From the NCBI GenBank assembly GCA_964247055.1, contig OZ176056.1:1240001-1304000 (forward strand): a stretch of DNA of 64,000 bases, in the 5' to 3' direction. Positions 20,801 through 31,273 of this stretch are shown here, piece by piece; positions within the stretch are counted from its first letter, which is position 1, and every line of letters begins with the position of its first letter. Below the pieces are notes generated by a model, which was not told the DNA's origin, did not search any database, and saw nothing but the letters and a program-made list of their open reading frames with translations. The position numbers and the translations under genes are program-made. This DNA is from Paragordius varius (lineage: Eukaryota; Nematomorpha).

Positions 20801-23800
20801 TCACAATTTATACAAATAAATAATATGTCAAGAATCGTTAAATAACAGGGAAAAAATAAAAATGGCTACATGGGAAGCATTTTCGACTTAATACCATTCG
20901 TAATATATATACTAATTATTCACCAATTTAGCAAAATTTTTCCAAAAAATTTGAATAAAATAAATGGACATATTTTTTCCATTCATTATATTTCATATTT
21001 AATTGATAATTCACAAAAATGTTGGAGGACAGCGGTTCAAGATACCCCTGGATATAACATTATTTTTAGGATTACATCATTTTTAAGCTAAAAAAGTTTA
21101 ATTATACCAGTTATTTAAAAAAATTTGTGTAAATATCGAAGAGTTTTGTCTTAAAAATTTTTTTACTAATTTAATTTTATCATTGATTTAAATTAGTTGT
21201 TGCAGCGATCGGAATTGGTATGATACATATTTGTCTTTTCTATTAATCTTTCAAATATATTTTTGCTTTATAAATTTTTAAGGTGCTCTAGCTCCACAAG
21301 GTATTTCTCATAATTTTCATAAAATTTAGTAATTTTAACCGTTTAGATTTAAAGAAAAATAGAAATAATTAAAACTAAAAAAATATTTTATTCAATATTT
21401 GATAAATATTGATATTTATAAAGTTTTTTATTGCTAAATTGATTTAATTTTCAGAATTACTTTAAATTTGTTTTAATGTTATATTTTGGACCATTTTACA
21501 TAAATCTTTTAAACTAGTTATTATTAATGATTAAAATGAACGTATAATTCTTATGTTTAGAATTTACCATTTTAAAAAAAATATCACACTAAAAATATTT
21601 TTTATAAAGTTGTATTATTTAATATTTTTAGTGGCAGGTAAACATTAAAGATTTAACTTATATTGCAAAAAATATTTTAAATATTACCGAATAAAAGTTC
21701 GGATATTTATTCGACGTAAAATGTAATTTTGAATTTTAATATTTATTTTAATCATAGTAAAATAAATAAAGTACCTAATCATACAAACAAAACGTATAAA
21801 AGACAACTCTTTCTTAAAATCTTGACTTATTTTAAAATTAACTCATCCTTTTGTGGTTTCCAAAATGATAAATTGAGATTAAAATTATTAATAAACTAAA
21901 TAAAAAACATAAAATTTAAATAAGAATAATCAAAGCAAAAGAATGTTTGACTTTTTTGAGAAATCTTTTTTTGTATTGTCCGTATAGTTTCACAGAATTA
22001 AGTCTTACAATAATAAAATATATGTTTTAAATCAAAAAGTTAGCTGATTTGACCTATTTAAGATATGAATTCATTAAATTATATTAGCTTGTATTAATAT
22101 ATCTGGTGTCATTTTCTAACTCTCTCTATTTTATATTCAAAATTAATGCAAGTAAAAATATGTAAATAATGTTTTAATCCAGTCATTTATTATTTTTTTC
22201 ATGAGTCGCATTTAAAATTGTGTCATTTAACCTTTATATATACAGTACAGTAAAATTGATATTATAAGGACCAAACCTAAAAATATAAAGACAACATTTT
22301 TATTTCAAAAGACAACCATATTTTTTTAACCATAAATTTATCCTATAAAAATCATTTAATTCCAATAAAATACATAATTAATTAATTGTGTTTCCAATAT
22401 ATTCTTTACAGTTCAAAACAATAAATTATATTTAAATAAAAGATTTAAAAAGTATGATTGTCTTTTAGATGAAAAAATTTGTCTTTATATTATTACAATT
22501 TGTCCGTCTAATTTAGATTTTTACCGTATATTTATCATTCTAAACCGACAACATTACCACGAAATCTGATAAGGAATAAAGAAAAAAAGATTTATTTGCA
22601 AGAATTGTAAAATATCAAAAATATATCTTTACTATTTTTAAAGGTTTAAAATAATTACATTTTAATTGATTTTATAGATTTTGCTCTTTATGAGGTCCCC
22701 AAAAACCTAACAACTACTCAAAACTATAATTTAAAGCCAAGACTATATTTAAACATCGGAAAATGAGCTTATTTTTCAGCGCGTTACTATAGTTTGCTGG
22801 GAGGGCCATTTAAGGCGGGACGAATGTATAAGGACTCTGATTTTCATAAAAATTAATTTTGGCATATTGTCATTTTTTTCCTAATAAAATTGAAAAAAAT
22901 ATAAAAATTTTAATATAATTTTCTTTAATTATGAGTAGAGTTTAGATAAGTTATCCACCTAATATAACCATAAAAACATAAATTGTAGCCTTGTGATTTA
23001 ATTTTTGTATGAATTCGCAACTTTTTTTGGTATTTTAATTAAATAAATTTTTTTTACAAATTGCTTTGTTAGAAAACGGTCACTTCAAAGATAATTTTTA
23101 ATAAGTTTAATTATGTAAAAATATAATTTTAATACATATTTTTATTTAGCTACTGTACTCACAGGTAAAACTTAAATAATTTTTTACAAATAAAAATATT
23201 GTAGATGGAGGTATATAATTAAATGATCCAAAAAAATATATGTTATAATAAAAATTAACCATATATTATCATAACCTTTTTTTATTGGGTATTTTTCTAA
23301 ATTTTATTATATTTTGAAATAGTTGAAATCACTGAAGCAGCTAAATTGGTTGAAACAATTGCTAATACTGGTAATTTATATAACAATAATTAAATTTTTT
23401 TCATATAAAAATAACTTTTTGTTTTGTAATTTCTGGTTTTTTAATATTACAATATGTAAACACACTGTAAATTGTATAAAATTATTTATAGAAATATTTG
23501 CTTCACTAAACTATTTGAAACCAAATAAAATCTTTTTCGGAAATTTTTATATGTTTATTTAAAATAAATCTAAAAATCAAGAAAATGGAGGCGAATTGGC
23601 TCAATTAAAACCAAGTAATGACAATGTTTATTTTTGGGTGACAAAGTTATTATCAGTTTTAATTTTAAAATTATTTTTTTATTACATTTTTTTTACTTTT
23701 TTTGATATTCTACCCTAACCTAAGCATTTTTGCCGGTTTATGTTAAAAATAAAAAAATCTTAGTTTATAACTTTTAGAAAATATTTATATTTTATTAGGG

Positions 23801-24941
23801 CTCAGTATAGATCCACCAACAACTGAAGGTTTTTTTAATTCGACATTATCTATTTATACATTATTTTATGATAATATATATAAAAGAATTAGGAAATACT
23901 ATTGTTGTTGAAAAATTAAGACATTAGCCTAAGCCTGTGATTTTTATACTTTTTATCTGAAAACATATATTCTTTAGGTTCTGATAATACCATATCTGAA
24001 ATTACCCCACAAAGCACATCAGGTTTTAATTAAAATACTAGCTAAATATTTTTATGATATACATATTATTTTTTCCAATTTTAAACAGAGGCCACAGAAC
24101 CCCAAGCTGGACCATCCGGTCTTCAAAGAATTAGATTTTTATAAAAAATTATTTTACTTTATATGACCTTAGCCGTGCCCGCTTTCAAAAATATTTAAAA
24201 TAACATATGATGTGTGTATGTAGGATTATGTTAAAAATAAATTTTTAAGTAAAAAATTTGCTTATTAATTCAAATAATTTTTATATTACACTTAATGTTT
24301 TGTAATTTATTCAAAATTTAAAAAAGCCAACTTTTTTTAGTACATGTATTGTTTTTGCTACGAAATTTTTTGCACATATGAGCAGCTATCCTAGGTAGGC
24401 TAAATATTATATTAATTATGAAATGTATGAGTCCATATCACACAACATGAAACCAAATTATAAAAATAGGTCTCCAAAAATACGGATGAAAGTTTTTTAA
24501 CCTTTTAAATTAATATGCAATCAAAATAAAAAAGATGTATGATAATAAAAAACCATAATTTACATAAAAGTTTAAGAATAATCACGAAATATTATATTAT
24601 TTTATATATTTTGGCTAATTTATATTATCCTTTTGTAAAGATTAATTTATAAACTTAAGGTCAGTTGACCGATATTTAAAATTTAAGGCCGAAATTAAGT
24701 TATTTCTTAAGACTCCATTTTAATTTTGCTGATTCAGTTCTGATGGAATATATAAAAATATATATAATTCCATAAATTTAGATTCTGATGTAGTTGACAA
24801 TGATTTAAGCGGTATAATTTACAATTTAATTCTAAAAAGAAATATTAATATTTCAAAAGCCGATTTTTCCAAATAATGAAAAAATTGTTTAAATATAGAG
24901 ATTATTTTATCTGTATAAGTAATCTAGACTTCATTTTTTGT

Positions 24942-24974
<33 letters not shown>

Positions 24975-27900
24975 AATTTCAAAAAAATAAAATTGGGTGG
25001 TCAGCACTTCCTAAATCCAAAGTGAAGTCATTAGTTTTATATATTTGAGATTGTAAATTCCTTTTTAATTAAACTTCATTCATTTTGGATAAACAATATA
25101 TATTATTTAAAAAGAGGTAACCATAAAACTTTTCATCACTTTATATACACACATAAAACTCCTCTATCAAATTGTTTCAGATCGGATAACTTTGACTTAA
25201 ATATTATTAAGTATGATTTAATCAACAATTTATAATTTTCCTATATCATTTAGAACTTAGGCCAAGTACACTATTTATAATATTTTACATAAGGCAAAAG
25301 ATTCAAAACTAGCCATGCCAGAATCGTTCAAGGTAAAAGCTAAAAAAAATTTTCATACTTTTTCAAAAAAGAATTTTAATCCACTTCAATTATAAAGGCC
25401 GACAAATATTAGAACGTATATTTTTCAATTCTAAATTTCTTACATATTAAATATTTTTATATAACACATCTTTTGAAGCTAATTGTGCAATTTTTGAAAA
25501 CCATTTTTGCACATATATCGTTTGTATTTTAATTATATAAACCATATATTTCAGATGTCGAAAATTTGAATACAGGTATTTAATAATTTACTGATATGTT
25601 GAATATATTTATTTTATTTTACATCTGCAGAAGGATCCAATCTTATGGAAGGTATATGCCTTACTTTAATCTATATTGAAAAAAAATTAAAATTATAAGG
25701 ACAAAACATGAAAACTAACGCCTGGGAAACCAAGTCAAAAAAAGTGGAGCCAAAATCAGAAGGGTTTTCGCTCGGTTATACCCATAATCGGGTAGTATAA
25801 AATTGAAAATAAACAGCATATCTCTTAAAATTTAGAAAACCTGGATTATAATATAACTTTTTAATACCGGTTTTTAACATTGGAACCGATCTCTTGGATG
25901 GTTTACTTTTTTAGAAAATACGTTTTATAAAATATATTTATTTTTAAAATATAAAACAAAATAATAAATTAAAATTTATTGGAAGAATGATGATATATTA
26001 AGTGGGAAGTTAATGTATAATTTATTCATGAACACATTCTTAAAGAGTTATTTAGCTTTAATGAATTGAAATGAGCAAAAAATATTTGTAAATTCAAATA
26101 TATAATTTATTAAGAATTTTTGTTCAAACACTTAATCTTACTAAAAACTTGAGTTGCCTATATGGATATTTGGTTAATTTAAATAAATCGGGTCAGTAGT
26201 CTTTATAATTTTCCACTCTTTTAAATTGGCGTAGTTTGTGAATGACCCCTTGTACGCTTTTAAGATATTAAGTTTTCGTATAAAGCCAATAGATTAATTA
26301 AAACCGCGGCCCTAAAAGTGCTTTTATACAGCCTGTTTAAATTTTTAAGGAAATACCACTGCGATTGACTTTCAAATTCCCTTTAATCCTTATGAGAGGC
26401 ATGCTGCCTAAAAGATAAATAAACGCAATAACCAAGAGAAACATATGTTTGTTTTAAACTCTTTTATCTAAAATGTAAAACGTTTAAAAATTCTACCATA
26501 TTTGTAATATAAAAATCTTAAAAACATAAAAATCTAAAAGCTTAAATCTCATGTTTTATATCTAAATGTATGACTTACAATAATTTATAAAGATTCCAAT
26601 AAGGTTTTTAAAATTACTTTATGGCAGCTGATATATTTTGATTTTTTTTAAATTTAATTTGATTTTCAAAAAACCCGACTAATTATAATTATAAATATAC
26701 CATTTTCAGTCAAAAGCAACATTTTTCAACTAAAAGAACATTTTTAATTTGATTTGGATAGAAAATGTTGCATTTGGTTAAAAAATGATATGTAGAATCA
26801 TGTGATTTAAGACGGAATAACTTAAAAAAGATTTTTTTGATTATATAAGGTTTATTGTATTTTCACCAAGAACTACTGAGGACTCTAATAAAGTTTTCAA
26901 TACCATCAAACCTTTAATTTATTGGCACATGAACTCCTGAAGACTCTAATAAAGTTTTTAATACCATCAAATTTTAATTTTTTGGCATATATACCGATTT
27001 TTATAACTCAATGACCTTTTATTTTTAAATCAATATAGCTTTGTATTACAATATACTCTTCAATACATTATAGGTCCAATCTTAATTCTATGATTTTTAT
27101 GTTTATTTTTTAGCAATTTTAATTTTTATTTTTTAAAATCTTTAATTAAATTTTCCATATATATATAATTAGAATCAAAAAACTTTTTGGAGGAAACGCG
27201 AAATATTAGTAATATATTTTTATTATATAGTTTTCATTATAAAAATTATATTTTAAAATATTTTCATTCGTGATTAGGTCCAGAAAATATAAGTAATTTT
27301 TAAAATTTTAATTAAATCATTAAATTTCGGATAGATCGGGCCAAAATTGGTAATTATTCTATATAAATAATAAAACCTGGTTTAATGAAAAAAAAATTGT
27401 ATGTAAAGATTACTATAAGAGCCCACATTGGGATAAATTTTGTGATAATTGACGACATTAGTTTAAAATCACTTAAATTACTATTAATTACAATAAAATA
27501 TTTGAACAAAAATAAAACTGCCGGTTTTTAAAAGCCATTAAGGTTTCAAGGACACTTTCAAATAATGATTTTCCAATCTTTTCTGAATTCAAATCCCATG
27601 AAATATGGGATTAAAATTATTAATCTATATATTTATAAAAATGGAAAATGCTGGCTTTGTGATCTGTTTCCGGAAAACCGGTGAACCCAATCATATCCAA
27701 ATATCGAAAAAATATAATCATTAATAAATGTCCCGACAATAGCTTCGCCCTTTTTTTGAAATAGGCCCCCAGTTCGGGCCCACCCCGTATGAAAAACGGG
27801 TTTTTTTGAAAACAGAAGTCCACAAAATCGTGTTTTTGAGACAATTTTCCGGAGAACGGGACCATTCAATTTTAAATATGATTTTTGTTTACTTATTTTC

Positions 27901-30900
27901 GATTGCGCCGAACATAGTTGAGTCACTTTTTTGATTTAGGCCCTCTTTATACTCGCTCCCCCCGTAAAATGCCATTTTTTTCAAAAAAAACAAAGTCCAC
28001 AAAAATATTTTTTTGATTGTATTTTTTTGCCCACGGTATGAGACTGTAAAAATTCGAGAAAGATTCCACGTATTCCCTGTTAAAAGGCAAAAATTTTAGT
28101 CCACCGTTTATTTGATGATAGCTGCTGGGTAAGGAGCTACCCGCTAAAAACTGATTTTTTATATAACTTTGTGATCTGTTTCCGGAAAACCGGTGAAGCC
28201 AATCAAATCCAAACATCGAAAAAATTTAATCATTAATGAATGCCCCGACAATAGCTTCGCCCTTTTTTGGAATTAGGTCCCCAGTTTGGGCCCACCCCGT
28301 GTGAAAAATGGGTTAAGTCAATTTTTTGGAAACGTGTTGGACCATTCAATTTCAAATATGATTTTTGTTTACTTATTTTCGATTGCGCCGAACATAGTCG
28401 AGTCACTTTTTTGATTTAGGCCCTCTTTATACTCGCTCCCCCCGTAAAATGCCATTTTTTTCAAAAAAAAACAAAGTCCACAAAAATATTTTTTTGATTG
28501 TATTCTTTTGCCCACGGTATGAGACTGTAAAAATTCGAGAAAGATTCCACGTATTCCCTGTTAAAAGGCAAAAATTTTAGTCAGGCGTTTCTTTGATGAT
28601 AGCTGCTGAGTAAGGAGTATCTATCATATGTATAGCATGTTAAAAGATATATGGATATTAAAACATTATTTATGGTAATCTATATATTTATAAAAATGGA
28701 AAATGCTGGCTTTGTGATCTACAGGAAAAACGGTAGACCCATTCAAATCCAAACTTCGAAAAAATATAATCATTAATGAATGCCCCGACAATAGCTTCGC
28801 CCTTTTTTTGAAATAGGGCCCCAGTTCGGGCCCACCCCGTGTGAAAAACGAGTTTTTTTTGAAAACAGAAGTCCACAAAAATCGTGTCTTTGAGACTTCC
28901 GGGGAACGTGTTGGTCCATTATATTTCAAATATGATTTTTATTTAGTTATTTTCGATTGCGCCAAACATAGTCGAGTCACTTTTTTGATTTACGCCCTCT
29001 TTTTACCCGCTCCCCCCGTAAAATGCCACCTTTTACAAAAAACAAAGTTCACAAAAATATTTTTTTAAATCTCTTTTTCGATCAAGACATGAGACCGTAA
29101 AAATTCATTATGGATTTCAAGTATTCCCTGTTAAAAGGCAAAAATTTTAGTCCACCGTTTATTTGATGATAGCTGCTGGGTAAGGAGCTACCCGCTAAAA
29201 ACTGATTTTTCATGTAGCTTTGTGATCTGTTTCCGGAAAACCGGTGAACCCAATCATATCCAAATATCGAAAAAATATAATCATTAATAAATGTCCCGAC
29301 TATAGCTTCGCCCTTTTTTTGAAATAGGCCCCCAGTTCGGGCCCACCCCGTATGAAAAACGGGTTTTTTTGAAAACAGAAGTCCACCAAAATCGTTTCTT
29401 TGAGATAATTTTTCGGAGAACGTGTTGGACCATTCAATTTCAAATATGATTTTTGTTTACTTATTTTCGATTGCGCCGAACATAGTCGTCTCGCTTTTTT
29501 AATTTAGTCCCACTTTTTCCCGCTCCCCTCGTAAAATGCCATTCCCCCCCCCCCCCCCCCAGAAGTCCGAAGGACTTCCTCGGGCTGCGTAGCAGCACGA
29601 GATTTACGCTAGTTTATTTATAAAAAGACATTCTTTAACTTTACTCTTTGATGGAAATTTGCTTTAAAGTTAATCTTTTATGTTTTGTTAATTCAATATT
29701 TCTGTAATCTATTTTATAGACGGCATGAAAATATCCATAAAATGTATGCTTTATAATATTAAAAATTGAAATTTTTTTAACAAATTAATAATTTATATAT
29801 CTCAAATTTAGCTTTGAAAGAGCGCATTAGCAGTATATTTTTTGCATGGATAATTTTGTTACAAACTTTAATATATAAAAATAATATTTTTGGCTTTAAA
29901 ATAATATATATATATATATATAGATATGATGGACTCTATTCAAGGTGAAATAAAGCTTTCTTTTTAACAAAGCAAAAATTTCCAAAAAAGTGTCATTTAG
30001 GCTTTAAATAAAATTTTTATATGAAAATTAATTTTTAGCTTTCTATTTTAATATTTATCAGTTTACTAATCACAGTAAAAATTGGAATTACTCGGACAAA
30101 ACGTAGATATTTTTTCTAAAAAACAACCATACTATTTAATCTTATTTTTATTTCTAAGTCATCTGATGAATATTGGAAACACAATCAATTTTATATTTTA
30201 CAGTGGTAAATAAATATTTTATATAAGAAAAATGAAATATAAAAAAATGGTTATTTTGAAATTACATTTTGTCTGTATAATCCAATTTTTACTGTAAAAA
30301 GTTAATTACAATATAGGGATATATTTAGTTTAAATTTGAAAGAACATCCATGAAATTTTTTGTTATAACCAAAAAAATTTAGTAGTTTAATAAAAATACT
30401 TTGAAAATTTGGTTTTATTATATAAAAACCAAAATTTATAAAGATTTTTAAACATTTAATAATTAAAGAACCTATATAACGAACCATTTTTTCATAATTA
30501 TGATAACTTAATTAGATTTAATCGACAAAGCAAATGAAAGTAAATAATTTTATTATTTTTATTAATTGTTAAATAAAATATAATAAAAAATAATAAGATA
30601 ATACTTGACAAATTAATTATATATTTTTTTCTTTTAAAATATTGTTAATTAAAATGTAATCAAATATCTGGTTATATGGGATAATTTTAATTTTTATATT
30701 AATCTAGGCTCCATGATTCCACAAGCAGAAGTTGAAAGTTATATATTTTTTATAAATTTTAAATATAATTTTATATTTTTTAAAAATTATTTTTATTAAT
30801 TTTATTATATCAGTTATAATATAACCAAATTGATAATCCTATCATACATGGTGTAAAAAACTCCAAATAATTAAGAACTAGAAAATTTTTGGGTATAAAT

Positions 30901-31273
30901 TGACAATGAGTTTTATTTACAGTATACATCCCAAGATTAAAAAATTTATTTAACAATACGCAATACATTATCTAATTTGTTATTCAATACATTCGATAGT
31001 TCAAATAAATTCTACTTTGGAAATAAACTATTTTTTTATGATAATTCTAGATGCATTAGGCTTAGAGGATCCCGATATATCAAAAGGTATATATAGATAA
31101 ATAAATTTTAAATTATAACATACATTGTGAATCAAAATGCATTGCCACATTTAATATTGGTAGATAGCATTTACAACAAAACTATCAATATATATAATTA
31201 ATCCTACCGATAATTCCTAATTTTAGAAGTTTTGGAAGAAGCCATTGGAAATCTAAAGCCAACGCCTGAATAA
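16443..31273 (+). CDS. Micro-exon gene encoding a small secreted protein (copy 1)
   Basis: About 28 exons over 14.8 kb encode a predicted secreted protein of about 280 residues. Exons: 16443-16512, 18129-18148, 18238-18283, 19268-19308, 19642-19660, 20146-20177, 20478-20520, 21197-21217, 21283-21300, 21632-21637, 23150-23164, 23205-23210, 23323-23370, 23582-23614, 23799-23828, 23978-24022, 24089-24118, 24782-24811, 25254-25265, 25294-25332, 25555-25575, 25631-25651, 27278-27292, 27335-27349, 30708-30737, 31051-31086, 31227-31273. Less certain: 22780-22791, 29720-29743, 29812-29832. Exon 1 is a signal peptide. From 21,197 to 31,086 every exon is a multiple of three and class 1-1, so any can be skipped without a frameshift. 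The mature product is acidic, rich in Glu, Thr, Ser, Asn and Pro, lacks cysteine and has N-glycosylation sequons early on. The layout is that of flatworm MEGs; no sequence homologue is recognised and the function is unknown. Confidence 0.75.
18129..18283 (+). CDS. Compensating exon pair 1 (20 + 46 nt), copy 1
   Basis: Exon 18129-18148 (phase 1 to 0) encodes GISENIQ and exon 18238-18283 (phase 0 to 1) encodes NLTKIPNVSVTEFAI. Together they add 66 nt and restore phase 1. NLT and NVS are N-glycosylation sequons. The copy 2 equivalents have identical amino acids. Confidence 0.65.
18329..18861. mobile_element. hAT-like non-autonomous element remnant, with nested element A3
   Basis: It starts CAGGGGTGTCCA at 18,329, a common hAT terminus. 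After the nested foldback element it continues with aaatgcggcccgccgat at 18,831-18,850, which resembles the subterminal part of such elements. A mirror terminus TGGACACCCCTG is seen elsewhere at 31,789-31,800. Copy 2 has a degenerate version from about 52,330 to 52,830. The right end here is not identifiable. Confidence 0.4.
18492..18805. mobile_element. Foldback-like element A3 (copy 1)
   Basis: The ends are degenerate forms of CCATTTACAG (ACATTTATAA on the left, CTGCAAATGC on the right), both flanked by TATA. Inside are 'attcaccc' units on the left and 'gggtgaattt' units on the right. The same insertion is in copy 2 at 52,527-52,775. Confidence 0.65.
19268..19660 (+). CDS. Compensating exon pair 2 (41 + 19 nt), copy 1
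   Basis: Exon 19268-19308 (phase 1 to 0) encodes SNETQLMDKYYYQ after its split codon. Exon 19642-19660 (phase 0 to 1) encodes AGPGET. The sum is 60 nt. The donor CAG/GTCTCG used here in copy 1 is altered to CAG/TTCTCG in copy 2. A family B MITE (19,355-19,595) lies in the intron between them. Confidence 0.6.
19355..19595. mobile_element. Tc1-like MITE (family B), copy 1
   Basis: The termini are CAGTAAATTTAAATTATAC and an inverse ending TTTTTACTG, flanked by TA. The subterminal blocks are aaatataaatacaaatatc and atttgtctttatgtttt. It is shared with copy 2 at 53,323-53,602. Confidence 0.6.
19760..19934. mobile_element. Short palindromic foldback (175 bp), copy 1
   Basis: The outer 21 bp, from cagtatgcattttaatgg, is repeated inverted at 19,914-19,934. 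Inner arms carry ttatttcac...tatag and ggaaaaaac. It is present in copy 2 at about 54,345-54,516 with one end decayed. It lies in a micro-exon gene intron. Confidence 0.65.
20146..20520 (+). CDS. Compensating exon pair 3 (32 + 43 nt), copy 1
   Basis: Exon 20146-20177 (phase 1 to 0) encodes ANIRKDPHKT after its split codon. Exon 20478-20520 (phase 0 to 1) encodes KKYERPNKTNPIFK. The sum is 75 nt. Copy 2 reads ANIKKDPNKT and KIYERPNKTSPIYQ with the same boundaries and phases, so both frames are kept while residues change. Confidence 0.65.
21197..21637 (+). CDS. Class 1-1 micro-exons of 21, 18 and 6 nt, copy 1
   Basis: 21197-21217 encodes VVAAIGI, 21283-21300 GALAPQ and 21632-21637 VA. The last, tggcag, is only six bases between TTTTTAG and GTAAAC. 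All three recur in copy 2 (55893-55913, 55955-55972, 56354-56359) with VVASIGI, GAVAPQ and VA. Each ends in a base that completes the next exon's first codon. Confidence 0.6.
22248..22526. mobile_element. Tc1-like MITE (family B), copy 1
   Basis: The left end is CAGTAAAATTGATATTATA and the right end ...GATTTTTACCG before TA, with 'ataaagacaa' and 'tgtctttata' subterminal blocks. Copy 2 has the same element at 56,987-57,505, interrupted by a second copy. Confidence 0.6.
22780..22791 (+). CDS. Candidate 12-nt micro-exon, copy 1
   Basis: cgcgttactata lies between TTTTTCAG and GTTTGC, encodes ARYY, is class 1-1 and is unchanged in copy 2 (57,716-57,727). The surrounding 60 bases are also conserved in both copies, so conservation is weak support for the exact boundaries. 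Confidence 0.3.
23150..23370 (+). CDS. Class 1-1 micro-exons of 15, 6 and 48 nt, copy 1
   Basis: 23150-23164 encodes ATVLT, 23205-23210 (atggag) encodes DG and 23323-23370 encodes VEITEAAKLVETIANT. The first two are separated by a 40-nt intron. The encoded residues are identical in copy 2 (58088-58102, 58140-58145, 58253-58300), although the introns differ at many positions. Confidence 0.65.
23582..24118 (+). CDS. Class 1-1 micro-exons of 33, 30, 45 and 30 nt, copy 1
   Basis: 23582-23614 encodes ENGGELAQLKP, 23799-23828 GLSIDPPTTE, 23978-24022 GSDNTISEITPQSTS and 24089-24118 EATEPQAGPS. Copy 2 reads ENGGELAQLEP, GLSVNPPSTE, VSDNAISEITPQSSS and EATEPQPGPS, all with the same boundaries. These segments are low-complexity, acidic and Pro/Ser/Thr-rich, so probably disordered and O-glycosylated. 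If the 24,118 donor is not used, the frame reads through to a stop at 24,142. Confidence 0.65.
24782..24811 (+). CDS. Class 1-1 micro-exon of 30 nt, copy 1
   Basis: It lies between AATTTAG and GTATAA and encodes DSDVVDNDLS. Copy 2 (63168-63197) encodes DSDVVDDYIS with the same ends. It is strongly acidic. Confidence 0.55.
24944..24969. repeat. (TA)n microsatellite
   Basis: A pure TA run in the intron after the 24,782 exon. It is absent from the matching place in copy 2, where tttggttaa is found. Confidence 0.9.
25254..25332 (+). CDS. Micro-exons of 12 and 39 nt split by a 28-nt intron, copy 1
   Basis: 25254-25265 encodes ELRP and 25294-25332 encodes GKRFKTSHARIVQ, a basic segment unlike the acidic rest. 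The intron between them is 28 nt here and 27 nt in copy 2 (63611-63637). The 39-nt exon is identical at nucleotide level in both copies. Confidence 0.65.
25555..25651 (+). CDS. Class 1-1 micro-exons of 21 and 21 nt, copy 1
   Basis: 25555-25575 encodes DVENLNT and 25631-25651 encodes EGSNLME, with a 55-nt intron between. The first is present in copy 2 at 63890-63910 with identical residues. The second begins at 63,987 and is cut by the window end. Confidence 0.65.
25652..27277. other. Intron without recognised exons
   Basis: No class 1-1 exon with good splice sites was found. It contains a two-unit direct repeat of about 62 bp (26,868-26,995, units marked by actctaataaagttttyaataccatcaaa) and an imperfect inverted repeat around 26,715-26,780. 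The copy 2 counterpart is outside the window, so conservation could not be used. Confidence 0.5.
27278..27349 (+). CDS. Two candidate 15-nt class 1-1 micro-exons, copy 1
   Basis: 27278-27292 encodes GPENI and 27335-27349 encodes DRAKI. They have AG and GT borders (GATTAG and GTAATT; GGATAG and GTAATT) and a 42-nt intron between. No second copy is available for comparison in the window. The call rests on splice signals, phase and length. Confidence 0.45.
27624..29612 (+). mobile_element. Non-autonomous Helitron-like element with internal tandem copies
   Basis: The 5' end reads A/TCTATATATTTATAAAAATGG at 27,624. The 3' end has a hairpin (ctcg-g-gctgc-gta-gcagc-a-cgag, 29,580-29,602), seven bases, then CTAG/T at 29,612. 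A/TC...CTAG/T with a short 3' hairpin and no target duplication is the Helitron pattern. A second perfect hairpin, gaagtcc-gaa-ggacttc, precedes it at 29,562-29,578. Inside are four related units of about 525 bp starting near 27,643, 28,170, 28,697 and 29,218, arranged as two dimers; the second dimer begins with another TCTATATATTTATAAAAATGG near 28,679. It is GC-richer than its surroundings and has no Rep/helicase. It lies in a micro-exon gene intron. Overlapping open frames on the minus strand are by-products of this composition. Confidence 0.55.
29544..29560. repeat. C17 homopolymer
   Basis: Seventeen consecutive C lie in an otherwise AT-rich region, next to the 3' hairpins of the Helitron-like element. 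The length may be unreliable in sequencing. Confidence 0.9.
29720..29832 (+). CDS. Two tentative class 1-1 micro-exons (24 and 21 nt), copy 1
   Basis: 29720-29743 would encode DGMKISIK (TTATAG, then GTATGC). 29812-29832 would encode ALKERIS (AATTTAG, then GTATAT). Both fit the 1-1 phase and length rule, but no second copy is available here. Confidence 0.3.
30072..30294. mobile_element. Tc1-like MITE (family B), best-preserved copy
   Basis: The left end CAGTAAAAATTGGAATTACT, then cggacaaaacgta, and the right end ...TGTCTGTATAATCCAATTTTTACTG are good inverses. It is 223 bp, with no coding capacity. Confidence 0.7.
30708..31273 (+). CDS. Last three exons of the micro-exon gene (30, 36, 47 nt), copy 1
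   Basis: 30708-30737 encodes GSMIPQAEVE and 31051-31086 encodes DALGLEDPDISK; both are class 1-1. 31227-31273 encodes EVLEEAIGNLKPTPE and ends at TAA (31,271-31,273). A short AT-rich 3' flank follows. These are beyond the window in copy 2. Confidence 0.6.

Noticed and set aside
20870..21091. 73-codon frame MGSIFDLIPFVIYILIIHQF...
   Set aside because: Hydrophobic by AT-rich composition; the frame is destroyed in copy 2, where a TA run and indels occur.
21790..21990. Another possible family B MITE (acaaacaaaacgta ... ttgtccgtatagtttcac)
   Set aside because: Only subterminal blocks are visible, in both copies; the terminal CAGT/ACTG and TA flanks are missing, so I did not call it.
23323..23562. 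79-codon frame starting at the VEITEA exon
   Set aside because: Only the first 48 nt are an exon; the rest is read-through past the GTAATT donor and is not conserved in copy 2.
25191..25212. Possible 30-nt exon atcggataactttgac...
   Set aside because: Good AG and GT borders, but the only open frame is phase 2 and the copy 2 length differs by one base, against the class 1-1 rule.
27620..28929. Overlapping minus-strand frames of 62-97 codons
   Set aside because: They lie in the GC-richer repeated units of the Helitron-like element, shift frame between units and match no family I know.
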